Assembly (NCBI RefSeq): GCF_001294535.1
Contig: NZ_LGIC01000033.1
Coordinates: 186,001-250,000 of the forward strand
Source: Cypionkella psychrotolerans
GTDB lineage: Bacteria > Pseudomonadota > Alphaproteobacteria > Rhodobacterales > Rhodobacteraceae
DNA length: 64,000 bases
Direction: 5' to 3'
Program-made: the position numbers and the translations under genes
Notes under the pieces: model-generated
Told to the model about the DNA's origin: nothing
What the model saw: only the letters and a program-made list of their open reading frames with translations
The model's database searches: none
Shown here: positions 36,771-46,991 of the stretch, in pieces
Layout: each line of letters starts with the position of its first letter
Numbering within the stretch: the first letter of the stretch is position 1

Positions 36771-36857
36771 TTGCCGCCCCGCCACACTCTGATTTCCAGC
36801 GTCAAAGACGAAGGCCCGTTCCTGCTGGAATGGGTGGCGCATCATCTGGTGTTGGGG
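36771..36857 (+). pseudogene. 5' fragment of a family 2-like glycosyltransferase
   Basis: The segment encodes TLISSVKDEGPFLLEWVAHH, the typical beginning of a glycosyltransferase family 2-like protein. After HLVLG the similarity stops and the frame runs straight into the restriction-methylation pseudogene. Only about 29 residues remain, without catalytic motifs, so this is a deletion remnant. The fusion point is near 36857. Confidence 0.65.
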
Positions 36858-39800
36858 GGTGAACCGCCAAAGCCCGCCACCAGTGATGGCCAGAACAACG
36901 ACTACCGCTTTGAGCGCCCGGTTAGCTTCACCCATACCGGAGCGATCAGCCGGGGCGCATCGACCTCTATCGCCGGGGCTGTTTCATCCTAGAGGCCAAG
37001 CAGGGTGCCAACCCTGATCCCACCCGACCACCCAGCTTTCGCTGCTGGGCGACGACGCCATCACCCAGAAAGGCCATGCCCGGCGCGGCTCGGCGAAATG
37101 GGATGACACCATGCTGCGCGCCCGCAATCAGGCCTATGGCTATGCCCGCGCGGTGGCGAAAGAGGATGGCTGGCCGCCGTTTCTGCCGGCGGTCGATGTC
37201 GGCCATGTCATTGAGGTCTATGCCGATTTCTTGCGCCAAGGCCAAGGTTATACCCAGTTCCCCGACGATCTGCACAACCCTGAGGTCCGCGCTCGGCTGA
37301 TCGCGATCTGGAATGACCCCTTGTCGCTCGATCCCGCCAAGATCAGCGCCGCTGTCACCCGCAAGGTTGCGGGGCATCTGGTGGAACTTGGCCAATTCTT
37401 TGAGGGGCAGGGCCATGCGCCCGAAGATGTCGCCACCTTCCTGATCCGCTGCCTGTTCACCATGTTTGCTGAAGATGTCGAACTGATCCTGCAGGGCAGC
37501 TTTACCGCCAAACTGCAAGACCTGCGCGGCCATCCGCAGCATGCGCAGCCGACGCTACAATCCCTGTGGCAGACCATGGACACAGGTGGGTTTTCCACCG
37601 TGCTGTCCACCGATCTGAAACGCTTCAACGGCGGGTTGTTCAAGAACGCCACGGCCCTCCCGCTGAACGCCCTGCAACTCGGCCTGTTGATCGAAGCCGC
37701 CTCTCACAACTGGCGCGAGGTCGAACCCGCGATCTTCGGCATCCTGTTGGAGCGGGCCTTGGACAAACGTCAACGCCACAAGCTGGGCGCGCATTACACC
37801 CCGCGCGCCTATGTCGAACGCCTCGTGACCCCAACCGTGATGGAGTCTTTGCGGGCCGATTGGCGGGATGTGCAGGCCTCGGCACTGACCTATGCCACCC
37901 AAGACAACCTCAAGGACGTCCGCGCCACGGTGGAGGCTTTCCACCGCCGCCTGTGTGACATTCGGGTGCTCGATCCGGCCTGTGGCTCGGGCAACTTCCC
38001 TTATGTCGCGCTGGAGCTGATGAAACGGCTGGAGGGTGAGGTGATCGCCTTGCTGCGCGATCTGGGGCAGGATCAGGCCGCCTTGGGGCTTGTCGGCCAT
38101 ACCGTCGATCCGCATCAGTTTTTGGGGCTAAAGCTGAACCCTTGGGCCGCTGCCGTCGCCGAATTTGTGCTGTGGATCGGCTATCTGCAATGGCATTTTC
38201 GCACCCATGGCAAGGCCAGCCCCGCCGCGCCTGTGCTGCGCGACTTCAAGAATATCGAAAACCGCGATGTCGTGCTGGATTGGGATGCAAGGCGCGAACG
38301 CCGCGATACCACCGGCGCGCTGGTCACCCGCTGGGACGAAATCGGCACCTTTGTGCATAATGTCACAGGTGAGCGGGTGCCTGATCCGCAGGCCCGCACC
38401 CAAGTCTTGGATTACACTAAACTCCGCCCCGCCAAATGGCCCGTGGCCGATTTCATCATCGGCAACCCGCCGTTTTTTGGCGCCTCACGGATGCGCGAGG
38501 CTTTGGGCGATGGCTATACCGAGGCGATCCGGGCGGCCTATCCAAAGGTGCCGGATTCTGCCGATTTCGTGATGTTCTGGTGGGAGAAAGCCGCTTTGGC
38601 CGCCCGCGCCTATGCGCCTGCCCACGACAAAGGCTGCCGCCGTTTTGGGCTGATCGCCACCAATTCCCTGCGCCAAACCTTTAACCGCAAGGTGCTGGAG
38701 ACGCATCTGAACGACCCCACAACCCCCGCCAGCCTGATCTTTGCCATCCCTGACCACGCTTGGGTCGATGCAGGCGACGGGGCTGCGGTGGGGATTGCGA
38801 TGACCGTCGCCGAAAAGGGTCGCTGCGAGGGTCGCCTGTTCACCGTAGCCACCGAGTCAAAAACGCCGATGCCAACGAAGCCGCGATGTGTCGCTGAATA
38901 TGCAACGCGGCATGATCTTCGCTAAGCTGCGGGTTGGGGGCGGAGGTGGCGGGGGCGAAGACGCTAAGTGCCAATCAGGATATTGCTTATCAGGGAGTTA
39001 CGCCATTGGGCGAAGGATTCCGCGTCTCCGCGCAAGAGGCGCAGCAACATCAGCTAGCAATAAAGAAAGGCGCACTGCGCCGCTACATAAACGGAAAGCA
39101 GTTCATAGCCGCCAAAGTGCCAGGATACATTATTGATTTCATTGGAAATACTGAAGCAGAGGCGCGCGTTCAATATCCGGAGTTTTTTTCAACAGGTTCT
39201 TGATAGGGTTAAGCCCGCAAGAGCGGAACAGAAGCGGGATAGCTACAGAACAGGCTGGTGGCAATTTGCTGAAACGCGCGTGAACCTCAGAAAGTCTTCA
39301 GCGGGCCTCGCACGTTTTGTTGCAACTTGCAGAACTGCAAAACACAGGGTCTTTGGTTTTCTTGACGCTGATATTTTGCCAGACGCAAAACTGATCGCAA
39401 TATGCCTCGATGATGCTTGGTTGCTTGCCGTGTTATCATCGCGCTTTCACATCAGTTGGGCGCCCGCTTCCGGTGCATTCCTAGAAAATCGTCCTAATTA
39501 CAATCACGCTCAATGCTTCAACCCTTTCCCCTTCCCAACCCCGTCCGAGCCGCTCAAAGCCGCGCCTGCGGCAACGCGGCGAAGACCTCGACGCGCATTG
39601 CAAGCTGCGGCAGGTGCAGCACCCCAAGCTGACGCCGACGGCGATGTATAACTGCCTCGAAAAAAACTCCGCGCGGGCGATCGGATTGAGGGTCGCGATA
39701 AAGAAACCGACGACCAAGGCCTGATCGGCAGCCTGCGGGATCTGCTTGACCAGATCGACGCCGCCGTGGCCGAAGCCTACGGCTGGCCCGCCAGTCTGAG

Positions 39801-40167
39801 TGACGATGAAATCCTGCACAACCTTGTCGCCCTGAACCGCAGCCGCACGGCGGAAGAAGCCAACGGCCAAATCCGCTGGCTGCGCCCCGAGTATCAAAAC
39901 ACCGCAGGCCAAGCCGCCGCAGCACAGGGCGAGCAAACCAGCATGGACATCGGCCCCGTCCTCACCACCGACAAAACCCCATGGCCGAAAACCATGCCCG
40001 AGCAAATCGCCGCCGTCCGTGCAGCCCTTGCTGCGATGGGCGAGGCGACCCCTGACCAGTTCGCCCGCCACTTCGCCCACGCCACTTCGGCGCAACCCCT
40101 GCTGGAAAGCCTCGCCGCCCTCGGCAGCGCCACCCGTGCCGAAGGTGGGCAGTTCTTGAGTCCGTAA
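36858..40167 (+). pseudogene. MmeI-like type IIG restriction-modification enzyme, frameshifted
   Basis: Pieces of one protein occur in order but in different frames: NNDYRFERPVSF (about 36890), PGRIDLYRRGCFILEAKQG (about 36955), and a long frame 37111-38880. The long frame has the SAM motif DPACGSGNFPYVALE and the N6-adenine methylase motif IIGNPPFFGAS. Then come DVSLNMQRGMIFAKLRVG (about 38885), a stretch at 38934-39190, another at 39190-39540, and YGWPASLSDDEILHNLVALN to the stop at 40165-40167. At least five frame changes and a missing N-terminus make it inactive. The target-recognition region (about 39000-39500) differs in base composition from its neighbours. Confidence 0.85.
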
Positions 40168-40172
40168 CCGCT

Positions 40173-42020
40173 TTAGCTGCGGCGCAGACCAAAGCGCAGG
40201 ATCTGGCGATGCACCGTGCTGCGGTCCACCGCAAGTTGCCGGGCGACGGCAGACACATTCCAGCCTTGTTCGGTCAGCAAATGCTGCAACAGCGCGGGCC
40301 CGGTGGTGGTGCGATCGGGCTGCGCCCGCGGCAGATGCGGCAGCAGATCGGCCTTGCCCAGTGTCGCCTCGCCTGCCTGCAGCGGGTAATTGGCGGCAAG
40401 GCATGCGGCCAGCGCCACCATCTGATGCAGATTGCCGCCCCAGTCCTGTGCCGCCAGCAGTGCCGCCGCTTGGGCATCAAAGCACACCGGCACACCAAAC
40501 GCCCGCGCGAACAGCCGCTCGGCCAGCGCGATCAAATCCTGCCGCTGCCCGATGGGGGGCAGATGCAGCGCCGCGCCCGCCAAGCGGTGCAGCAGATCCG
40601 GCCGGATGCCGCTTTGCTGATCGGTGCTCAGCGTGGCGATGATCCGCGCGTTTGAGCGGCGCTCGCGCAACGCCCCCACCGGGCGATAGCTGCCCGCCGC
40701 GATCAACGTCAGCAGCCTGGCCTGCAAGCGCGGCGGCAGTTCATTGAGGTTCTCCAGCAGCAAGGTGCCGCCCTCTGCCGCGTCAATCAGGCCGGGGCTG
40801 TGGCCGCGCGGATCGCCGCGCCCGAACAGCACCGCCGCCTCATCTTCGGTCAAGCTTTCACAGGCGACCGGGATGCAGGGACCTTGGCGGCTGATGGTAT
40901 GGATGGCTTGCGCAAGGCTGGTTTTGCCCGCGCCACTTGCGCCCGTGATCAGCAGCGGCATCTGCCCCGGTGCCAACAGGGTGGCGCGGTTCAATAGCTG
41001 CCGCATCGCCGGATCATCCCCCGCCAAAGCGCGCAGGGCAGGCGGCACCGTTGGGCTGCGCATGACTTGCGGCATCGTGGTGCGGCGCGGCTCAATCGCA
41101 TGGGCGAACAGGCGATAACCGTCGCGGGTCTGGATCAGGCGATCCCGCGCAGCGCGCTGGCGGGTTAGGCCTTCCAGCGTCTCAAGGCCAAGCTCGAACA
41201 CCTCGGACACATGCCGCCCGATCAAGCCCAGCCCCTTGCGCCAATCCTGCCCCAAGGTGCGGGCCATTAGACGAGCTGCGCCATTGGTCATGCCGATGAC
41301 ATGGCCGCCCGCATCCAGCGTCAGCGCGGCCTCGGGGTCGACATCCAGAAAATCCGGGCTGCTGGCCAGTCGCAGCACCCAATCGGATCGGCTTTCGGCC
41401 ATGATATTGGCCATCTCGATCCGCCGCGCGGTCTGGCGCACTAGGTTCAGCGCCAAGAACTGGCTGGCCCGCGCCAAGGGCGAGGACAGCAGCGAGATAT
41501 CCAGCACCGCCGCAAGACTGCCTGCGGTGTCATAGATTGGCGCGGCGGTGCAGGACAACCCGCCATGCGTCACATCGAAATGATCGCTTTGATGGATGAT
41601 CAGCGGCTCACCCGTCTCAATACAGGCCCCCAGCGCACAGGTGCCCGCCCGCGCCTCGGACCATTCCGCACCCATGTAAAGCCCGCTGCGGCGCAGGTCC
41701 TGTTTGTGGTTATCCTCGCCGAGATATTCCACCGTCACGCCATCGCGGTCCGACAGCAGCAGCACATAATTCTGCCCGGCGACCAGCTTGTACAGGTCAT
41801 CAATCCCCGAGCGCGCAATCGAAATCAGATCTTCCGAGCGTTGCCGATGCTGGCGCAGCGCAGTATCGGGCAGAATATAGGCCTCTGCCCGTGCGGTCGG
41901 GTCCAGCCCGTGTTTGTCCAGACAGCGCAGCCAGCTTTGCACCACCAGCGGATCACGGCTGCCGCTGCCATGGCGGGCGGCACCTTCGATTTCGCGGATA
42001 TGCTCGATATCGCTCTGCAT
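40173..42020 (-). CDS. AcoR-like transcriptional activator lacking GAFTGA
   Basis: This 615-residue protein has a GAF-type sensor region (about 80-200), an AAA+ domain with Walker A TGASGAGKT (359-367), and a Fis-type HTH at the C-terminus (VSAVARQLAVDRSTVHRQIL). It is an AcoR/DhaR relative, but the loop that should contain GAFTGA is absent (FGRGDPRGHSPGLIDAAEGG). Walker B is degraded to TLLLENL. It therefore probably does not drive sigma-54 polymerase and works as a conventional activator. GGGAGGG sits before the ATG at 42020. It is divergent from the dehydrogenase gene it likely controls. Confidence 0.85.
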   Translation of the reverse strand: MQSDIEHIREIEGAARHGSGSRDPLVVQSWLRCLDKHGLDPTARAEAYILPDTALRQHRQRSEDLISIARSGIDDLYKLVAGQNYVLLLSDRDGVTVEYLGEDNHKQDLRRSGLYMGAEWSEARAGTCALGACIETGEPLIIHQSDHFDVTHGGLSCTAAPIYDTAGSLAAVLDISLLSSPLARASQFLALNLVRQTARRIEMANIMAESRSDWVLRLASSPDFLDVDPEAALTLDAGGHVIGMTNGAARLMARTLGQDWRKGLGLIGRHVSEVFELGLETLEGLTRQRAARDRLIQTRDGYRLFAHAIEPRRTTMPQVMRSPTVPPALRALAGDDPAMRQLLNRATLLAPGQMPLLITGASGAGKTSLAQAIHTISRQGPCIPVACESLTEDEAAVLFGRGDPRGHSPGLIDAAEGGTLLLENLNELPPRLQARLLTLIAAGSYRPVGALRERRSNARIIATLSTDQQSGIRPDLLHRLAGAALHLPPIGQRQDLIALAERLFARAFGVPVCFDAQAAALLAAQDWGGNLHQMVALAACLAANYPLQAGEATLGKADLLPHLPRAQPDRTTTGPALLQHLLTEQGWNVSAVARQLAVDRSTVHRQILRFGLRRS

Positions 42021-42105
42021 TGTCCCTCCCGCCACGGCCCCGGTTTTGCCGATAGGTTCGGCGCGATCCTAGCCGACAATTTCCGATTGCATAACCCAGC
42101 CGTCT

Positions 42106-42129
42106 GCATGGCGCAGCATTCCGCCATGC
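42106..42129. repeat. 8-base inverted repeat near regulator promoter
   Basis: GCATGGCG (42106-42113) and CGCCATGC (42122-42129) flank 8 bases. It lies directly beside the larger palindrome and could be a second operator. Confidence 0.4.
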
Positions 42130-42132
42130 CGC

Positions 42133-42169
42133 GCGCGCACCTGTTGCAGCCGATGCAACAGGTGCGCGC
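42133..42169. promoter_or_regulatory. Perfect 15-base palindrome, probable activator site
   Basis: The arms GCGCGCACCTGTTGC and GCAACAGGTGCGCGC are perfectly complementary across a 7-base spacer. The TGTTGC/GCAACA halves resemble AcoR-type upstream activating sites, and a further TTGCAACA lies at 42174-42181. The palindrome is 113 bases from both the regulator start (42020) and the dehydrogenase start (42282). Confidence 0.75.
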
Positions 42170-42281
42170 AAGGTTGCAACAGGCGGGCGGGTTAAGCCGT
42201 TGAAATCGCTTGCGGTGGTTTTCAAGCTTCGGCGCGGTGAGGCCGCGCGCCACTCTGTCCCCCAAGTTGAGGGAGGACCAC

Positions 42282-43352
42282 ATGAAAGCCTTACGTTTCC
42301 ACGCCGCCAAGGATTTGCGGATTGAGCAGATCGACGCTGTTCCCACTCCCGGACCGGGGCAGGTGGCAATCCGCAATCGCTTTGTCGGCATCTGCGGCAC
42401 CGATCTGCATGAATACGCCTATGGGCCGATCTTCATTCCTTCCGCACCGCATCCCTTCACCAAAGCCAAGCTGCCGCAGGTTCTGGGCCATGAATTTGGC
42501 GGTGTGGTGACAGCCGTGGGCACGGGCGTTGCCCATGTGCGGGTGGGCGACCGGGTGTCGGTGCAACCCCTGATCATGCCACGCGCCGGGGATTACTTCG
42601 CAGATCGCGGGCTGTTTCACCTGAGCGAAAATCTGGCACTGGCGGGGTTAAGCTGGATTTCGGGCGGCATGGCGGAAGCCGCTTTGCTGAACGATTACAA
42701 CGTGGTGAAAATACCCGATGCGATGCGCGATGAGGAGGCCGCTTTGGTCGAACCCACCGCCGTTGCCGTCTATGCCTGTGATCGAGGGCAGGTTTCGGCG
42801 GGTCAGTCGGTGCTGATCACCGGGGCTGGGCCGATTGGAATTCTGACCCTGCTCGCCGCCAAAGCCTTTGGGGCAACCAAGCTGTTTCTGTCCGATCTCA
42901 ACGACACAAGGCTGGAGCTTGCGCGCAATATCCTGCCCGAAGTCATCACGCTGAACCCCAAACGTGACGATATCGGCGCCGTGATCCGGGCGCAGACCGA
43001 GGGCGGTGTCGGTTGCGACGTGGCACTGGAATGTGTCGGCAATGAAAAGGCACTGCAAAGCTGCCTCGATGCTGTGCGCAAGCAGGGCACCATCGTGCAG
43101 GTCGGTCTGCATCCGGGGAACTCGGGGATCAACTGGCACAATGTCACCTTCAAGGATGTCGATATTCGCGGCTCTTGGGCCTATCCGACCCACCTTTGGC
43201 CGCGCGTCATCGACCTGATCGCCAGTGGAGCGATTCCGGCGATGAAGGTGGTGACGAAGAAAATCCGGCTGGATGACGCGGTGGCGCAGGGCTTTGACGC
43301 CCTGCTCGATCCTGCCGGGACGCAGTTGAAGATCCTGATTGATCTTGGGTGA
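42282..43352 (+). CDS. 2,3-butanediol dehydrogenase-like zinc alcohol dehydrogenase
   Basis: This 356-residue medium-chain dehydrogenase has catalytic-zinc ligands Cys38 (VGICGTD) and His70-Glu71 (GHEFGG), and a Rossmann GAGPIG. The four-cysteine structural zinc lobe is missing, replaced by PRAGDYFADRGLFHLSENL, as in one branch of butanediol dehydrogenases. The neighbouring AcoR-like regulator supports a diol/acetoin substrate. GGGAGGACC precedes the ATG at 42282. A monooxygenase gene follows. Confidence 0.85.
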   Translation: MKALRFHAAKDLRIEQIDAVPTPGPGQVAIRNRFVGICGTDLHEYAYGPIFIPSAPHPFTKAKLPQVLGHEFGGVVTAVGTGVAHVRVGDRVSVQPLIMPRAGDYFADRGLFHLSENLALAGLSWISGGMAEAALLNDYNVVKIPDAMRDEEAALVEPTAVAVYACDRGQVSAGQSVLITGAGPIGILTLLAAKAFGATKLFLSDLNDTRLELARNILPEVITLNPKRDDIGAVIRAQTEGGVGCDVALECVGNEKALQSCLDAVRKQGTIVQVGLHPGNSGINWHNVTFKDVDIRGSWAYPTHLWPRVIDLIASGAIPAMKVVTKKIRLDDAVAQGFDALLDPAGTQLKILIDLG

Positions 43353-43433
43353 CACGCAATCGCCGCGCAGGTCACGGGTCTGGGAGGGCCTGCGCGCGGC
43401 ACTTCAACACGAAAGCAAAAGGGAGGAAACCAT

Positions 43434-45236
43434 ATGCTTGATAATACCCCTCAGGGCGCACTTGCGACGCTTGTGGCTGATCTGGATCGCGCGCTGGTGG
43501 CGCAGGACGGCGATGCGGTAGCGGATTTGTTTCTGGAAACCGGATATTGGCGCGATCTTGCCGCCTTCACTTGGAATTTGAAAACCTGCGAAGGTTGGGC
43601 GCAAATCGGCGCGATGGCCAAGGCGCAACTGCCAAAAATCGCGCCGAAATCGCTTACACTTGATCCTAGTGAAGCGGTCGCCCACGCTGATGGCGTCACC
43701 GAAGGTTGGCTAGTGGTGGAAACCGCCACCGGGCGCGGTCAGGGCTATATTCGGATGAAAGACGGGAAGATCTGGACGCTTTTGACCACCTTGCATGAAC
43801 TCAAAGGCCATGAAGAACCGCGCAAGCTGCGCCGCCCGATGGGGGCCGAGCATGGCCATGATCCTGAGCGTAAGACATGGAAGGAAAAGCGCGAGGACGA
43901 GGCCGCGCGACTTGGTTACGCCGATCAGCCCTATGTGCTGGTGATCGGCGGCGGGCAGGGCGGCATAGCTCTAGGTGCGCGGTTGCGGCAGTTATCGGTG
44001 CCGACCATCGTGATCGACAAAAACCCCCGCCCCGGCGATCAGTGGCGCAACCGCTACAAATCGCTCTGCCTGCATGATCCGGTCTGGTACGATCACCTGC
44101 CCTATATCCCATTCCCCGACAACTGGCCGGTGTTCGCGCCCAAGGACAAGGTCGGCGATTGGTTGGAGATGTATACCAAGGTCATGGAGCTGAATTACTG
44201 GTCCTCTACCACTGCCACATCCGCCAGCTATGATGAGGCGAAAGGCGAATGGACCGTCACCGTTCTGCGTGACGGACAGGAGGTTATTCTGCACCCGAAA
44301 CAGCTTGTGCTGGCCACCGGCATGTCGGGCAAGGCGAATGTGCCGGTCTTCAAAGGGCAGGACATCTTCAAAGGTGAGCAGCAGCATTCCAGCCAACACC
44401 CCGGCCCGGATGCCTATCGCGGCAAGAAGGTGGTGGTGATCGGGGCCAACAACTCAGCGCATGATATCTGTGCCGCCCTGTGGGAGAATGGTGCGGATGT
44501 GACGATGGTGCAGCGGTCTTCCACCCATATCGTCAAATCCGACAGTCTGATGGAGGTTTGTCTGGGCGGGCTTTACTCGGAACAGGCAGTGGCGAATGGC
44601 ATCACGCATGACAAGGCCGATATGATCTTTGCCTCGGTGCCCTATGGCATCATGGCGGGGTTCCATGTGCCGCAATATGACGAGATCAAGAAGCGCGACG
44701 CGGGGTTTTATGCGGCGCTGGAAAAGGCCGGCTTCCAGTTGGACTTCGGCGATGATGAGTCCGGGCTGTTCATGAAATATCTGCGGCGCGGGTCGGGCTA
44801 TTACATTGATGTCGGGGCGTGTGATCTGATCATCGACGGCTCGATCAAGCTGCAATCGGGCAAGGGCATCAGCCATTTGTCAGAAACCGCTGTGGTTTTG
44901 GATGATGGCACCGAACTGCCCGCCGATCTGGTGGTTTATGCCACCGGCTATGGTTCGATGAACGGCTGGGCCGCCGATCTGATCAGCCAAGAGGTTGCCG
45001 ATAAGGTTGGCAAATGCTGGGGCCTTGGTTCCGATACCACCAAAGACCCCGGCCCGTGGGAGGGCGAGCAGCGCAACATGTGGAAACCGACGATGCAACC
45101 CGGGCTGTGGTTTCATGGCGGCAACCTGCACCAGTCGCGGCACTACTCGCGCTATCTTGCACTGCAACTGAAGGCGCGCCATGCCGGGTTGGATACCTCG
45201 GTCTGGGGGCTGGAGCCACCGCACCATTTGCGTTGA
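43434..45236 (+). CDS. Flavin-containing monooxygenase with NTF2-like N-terminus
   Basis: This 600-residue protein has an N-terminal NTF2/SnoaL-like domain (about 1-125) and then an FAD domain with VLVIGGGQGGIALGARL (about 164). A second dinucleotide motif VVVIGANNSAHDICAAL and the closing ATGYGSMNGW are typical of flavin monooxygenases. With the dehydrogenase upstream it may oxidise a ketone or alcohol-derived intermediate; Baeyer-Villiger chemistry is possible but unproven. GGGAGGA lies before the ATG. Confidence 0.85.
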   Translation: MLDNTPQGALATLVADLDRALVAQDGDAVADLFLETGYWRDLAAFTWNLKTCEGWAQIGAMAKAQLPKIAPKSLTLDPSEAVAHADGVTEGWLVVETATGRGQGYIRMKDGKIWTLLTTLHELKGHEEPRKLRRPMGAEHGHDPERKTWKEKREDEAARLGYADQPYVLVIGGGQGGIALGARLRQLSVPTIVIDKNPRPGDQWRNRYKSLCLHDPVWYDHLPYIPFPDNWPVFAPKDKVGDWLEMYTKVMELNYWSSTTATSASYDEAKGEWTVTVLRDGQEVILHPKQLVLATGMSGKANVPVFKGQDIFKGEQQHSSQHPGPDAYRGKKVVVIGANNSAHDICAALWENGADVTMVQRSSTHIVKSDSLMEVCLGGLYSEQAVANGITHDKADMIFASVPYGIMAGFHVPQYDEIKKRDAGFYAALEKAGFQLDFGDDESGLFMKYLRRGSGYYIDVGACDLIIDGSIKLQSGKGISHLSETAVVLDDGTELPADLVVYATGYGSMNGWAADLISQEVADKVGKCWGLGSDTTKDPGPWEGEQRNMWKPTMQPGLWFHGGNLHQSRHYSRYLALQLKARHAGLDTSVWGLEPPHHLR

Positions 45237-45246
45237 GGGCAAGAGT

Positions 45247-45276
45247 CACCGCCGCGCATCGCCTTGCGCGGCGGTG
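45247..45276 (+). terminator. GC-rich hairpin after the monooxygenase gene
   Basis: CACCGCCGCGC and GCGCGGCGGTG are perfectly complementary with an 8-base loop, 10 bases after the stop. There is no T tract, so termination here may need Rho or be weak. Confidence 0.6.
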
Positions 45277-45310
45277 GGCTTGAAGAGTCACAGCTTCGAC
45301 GCGGCGGCGG

Positions 45311-46098
45311 CTAAACCTCTGCTAACCGCAGCACTTCGGCAAGCTTCACGTCAACGACAAGATGATCGACAAAGCCGCCACGCAGCGCCGCGCGGGTAGC
45401 TGCGGCTTTGTGCAGGCCGCTGACCACCAGCAGCCCGATCATCTCGGCCAAAGTGGCATGATCGGCCCCAATCAACCGATCATCCAGCGGCCCAAGCAGG
45501 GCAGCACCTTGGTGGCGATCAGGAACTGCACCACATGCGTGTCAGGCGTGCAGGGGCTCAGCGAGTAGATTACCTTGTTGCAGCGCCGCAGATTGATCAG
45601 TTGTTCGGCGATGATCGGCTCGGCCCGCAGCATCGTGGCCAAATCGGCGGGGGTGCAGACCGCAGGTGCGTTCAGGTTGATGCAAGCCGCAGACAGCCGC
45701 CGGGCGATTTCGCTTTAACAGCTTTCCGAGGTTGGCAGCAGCGGGTTGGCCATTGATCCGATCAACTGGCGCACCGTCAGATCCGCCACTGGCCACCACG
45801 GCACGCTTTGCAGGCTGAACCGTTCCTTCAGCGCATCCGCAGCGGCATTGACCCGAAAATGGTCCCCGCAATCTTGACGCAGACAATCTGGCGTTCGCGG
45901 GCCAAGCGCAAATAGCTGATCACGGTGGGGCGCGACAGGTTCAGCGCCTTGACGATATCGCCCTGAGTCATTTCCTTGGTGTAGTAAAGCCAAGCGACCT
46001 CGGCCACATTGCGGTTTGACGGGTGATTGACGCGGGTTATGGGGCTTCCGGTATGGGTCAGCGCGCGGCGGGTCAGTGTGCGCCGGGGCGGAGCGCAT
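45311..46098 (-). pseudogene. SorC/EryD-type sugar-responsive regulator, frameshifted
   Basis: On the minus strand the segment VAEVAWLYYTKEMTQGDIVK plus LSRPTVISYLRLARER is a SorC-family HTH. Frame changes follow, then DHFRVNAAADALKERFSLQ and SMANPLLPTSES, then further shifts through AAIST-like sensor-domain sequence to LAEVLRLAEV at the end. At least three frame breaks and one premature stop prevent a full product. It lies at the end of the decayed polyol operon, which it probably once controlled. Confidence 0.75.
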
Positions 46099-46204
46099 CT
46101 TCAGTGATTGTCAGGTCAAAGTCCAATGCGGTATCAGCGGTCAAACCAAGGGCGGCCAGATCGGAGTGGTAGCCGCGCAGGGCGTCGGTGGAACCGAGCT
46201 CAGT
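46099..46204 (-). pseudogene. Unidentified 3' gene fragment
   Basis: In one minus-strand frame the segment DALRGYHSDLAALGL followed by ALDFDLTITEDALRPG looks like the C-terminus of a real protein that I cannot name. It is joined directly to the truncated permease, so it marks a deletion that removed the rest of the operon (second permease, ATPase or an enzyme). Confidence 0.4.
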
Positions 46205-46930
46205 ATCGGTAAAACGATTGTGAAAGCTACAGTGGTGGTGATCATCAGCAAGATCGCCATCGCCGAGGCGTAAGAGATCTTGCCGCCCATGTTGATGCCA
46301 ACCCGATAGGCATAAACATCCAGCGTCTCGGTCGCGGTGCCGGGGGGCCGCCGCCTGTCATCACAAAGATCAGATCGAAGGATTGCAGCGACTCGACGGC
46401 TTTGACCAAGGCCAGGCTGATCAGCGGCGCTTTCAGCATCTGCAGGGTGATATAGGCATGAATTTCCTATGTTCGGGCATTGTCGAGCATCGCGGCTTCG
46501 ACCGGGGCGCGGGGCAGGGTTTCCAGCAGCTTCACAAAGATCACGGTGAAAAACAGCCCCCATTGCCAGATATCCACCACCGGCACCGCGATCAAAGCGA
46601 TGGACGGATCGGCCAGAAAGGCAAAGCAGATCAGGTTGCGCCACTAGGGCTTTTTCACGGTTTCATGCATCAAAACCGCCATGCCCATCGCCAGTAGTAA
46701 CACGTGCCAGTGACGGTGATCACCTCCCACAGCGCCGAGATTTGCAGCGCAGTCAGAAAGCGGGGATCGCGCAGCAGTCGGGCGAAGTTATAAAGACCGA
46801 CAAAATCCGCATCCGCATTGCGCAAGGTGCGGTTCATCAGCGCCTGCCAAGACGGTACCTGCGGTGGAGACAAAGGCAAGACTGGCCTGCTCCAGCGTGG
46901 TAGGCGCGAGTGTTCAGAAAACGGCTTCGG
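46205..46930 (-). pseudogene. Sugar ABC transporter permease (MalF type), broken
   Basis: Minus-strand pieces in successive frames read GLYNFARLLRDPRFLTALQI, then ALWEVITVTGT, LEAMLDNARTE-like and ISLALVKAVESLQSFDLIF, then TETLDVYAYRVGINMGGKIS and SAMAILLMITTTVAFTIVLP. This is the order of a MalF-type permease including the EAA-loop region. At least three frameshifts and internal stops are present, and the C-terminus runs into an unrelated fragment. Confidence 0.75.
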
Positions 46931-46991
46931 GTCATGGTCAATTCCGATGCGAAAAGCGCTTGCCGGAACATCCTCCCGGCGAGCAGAGGGA

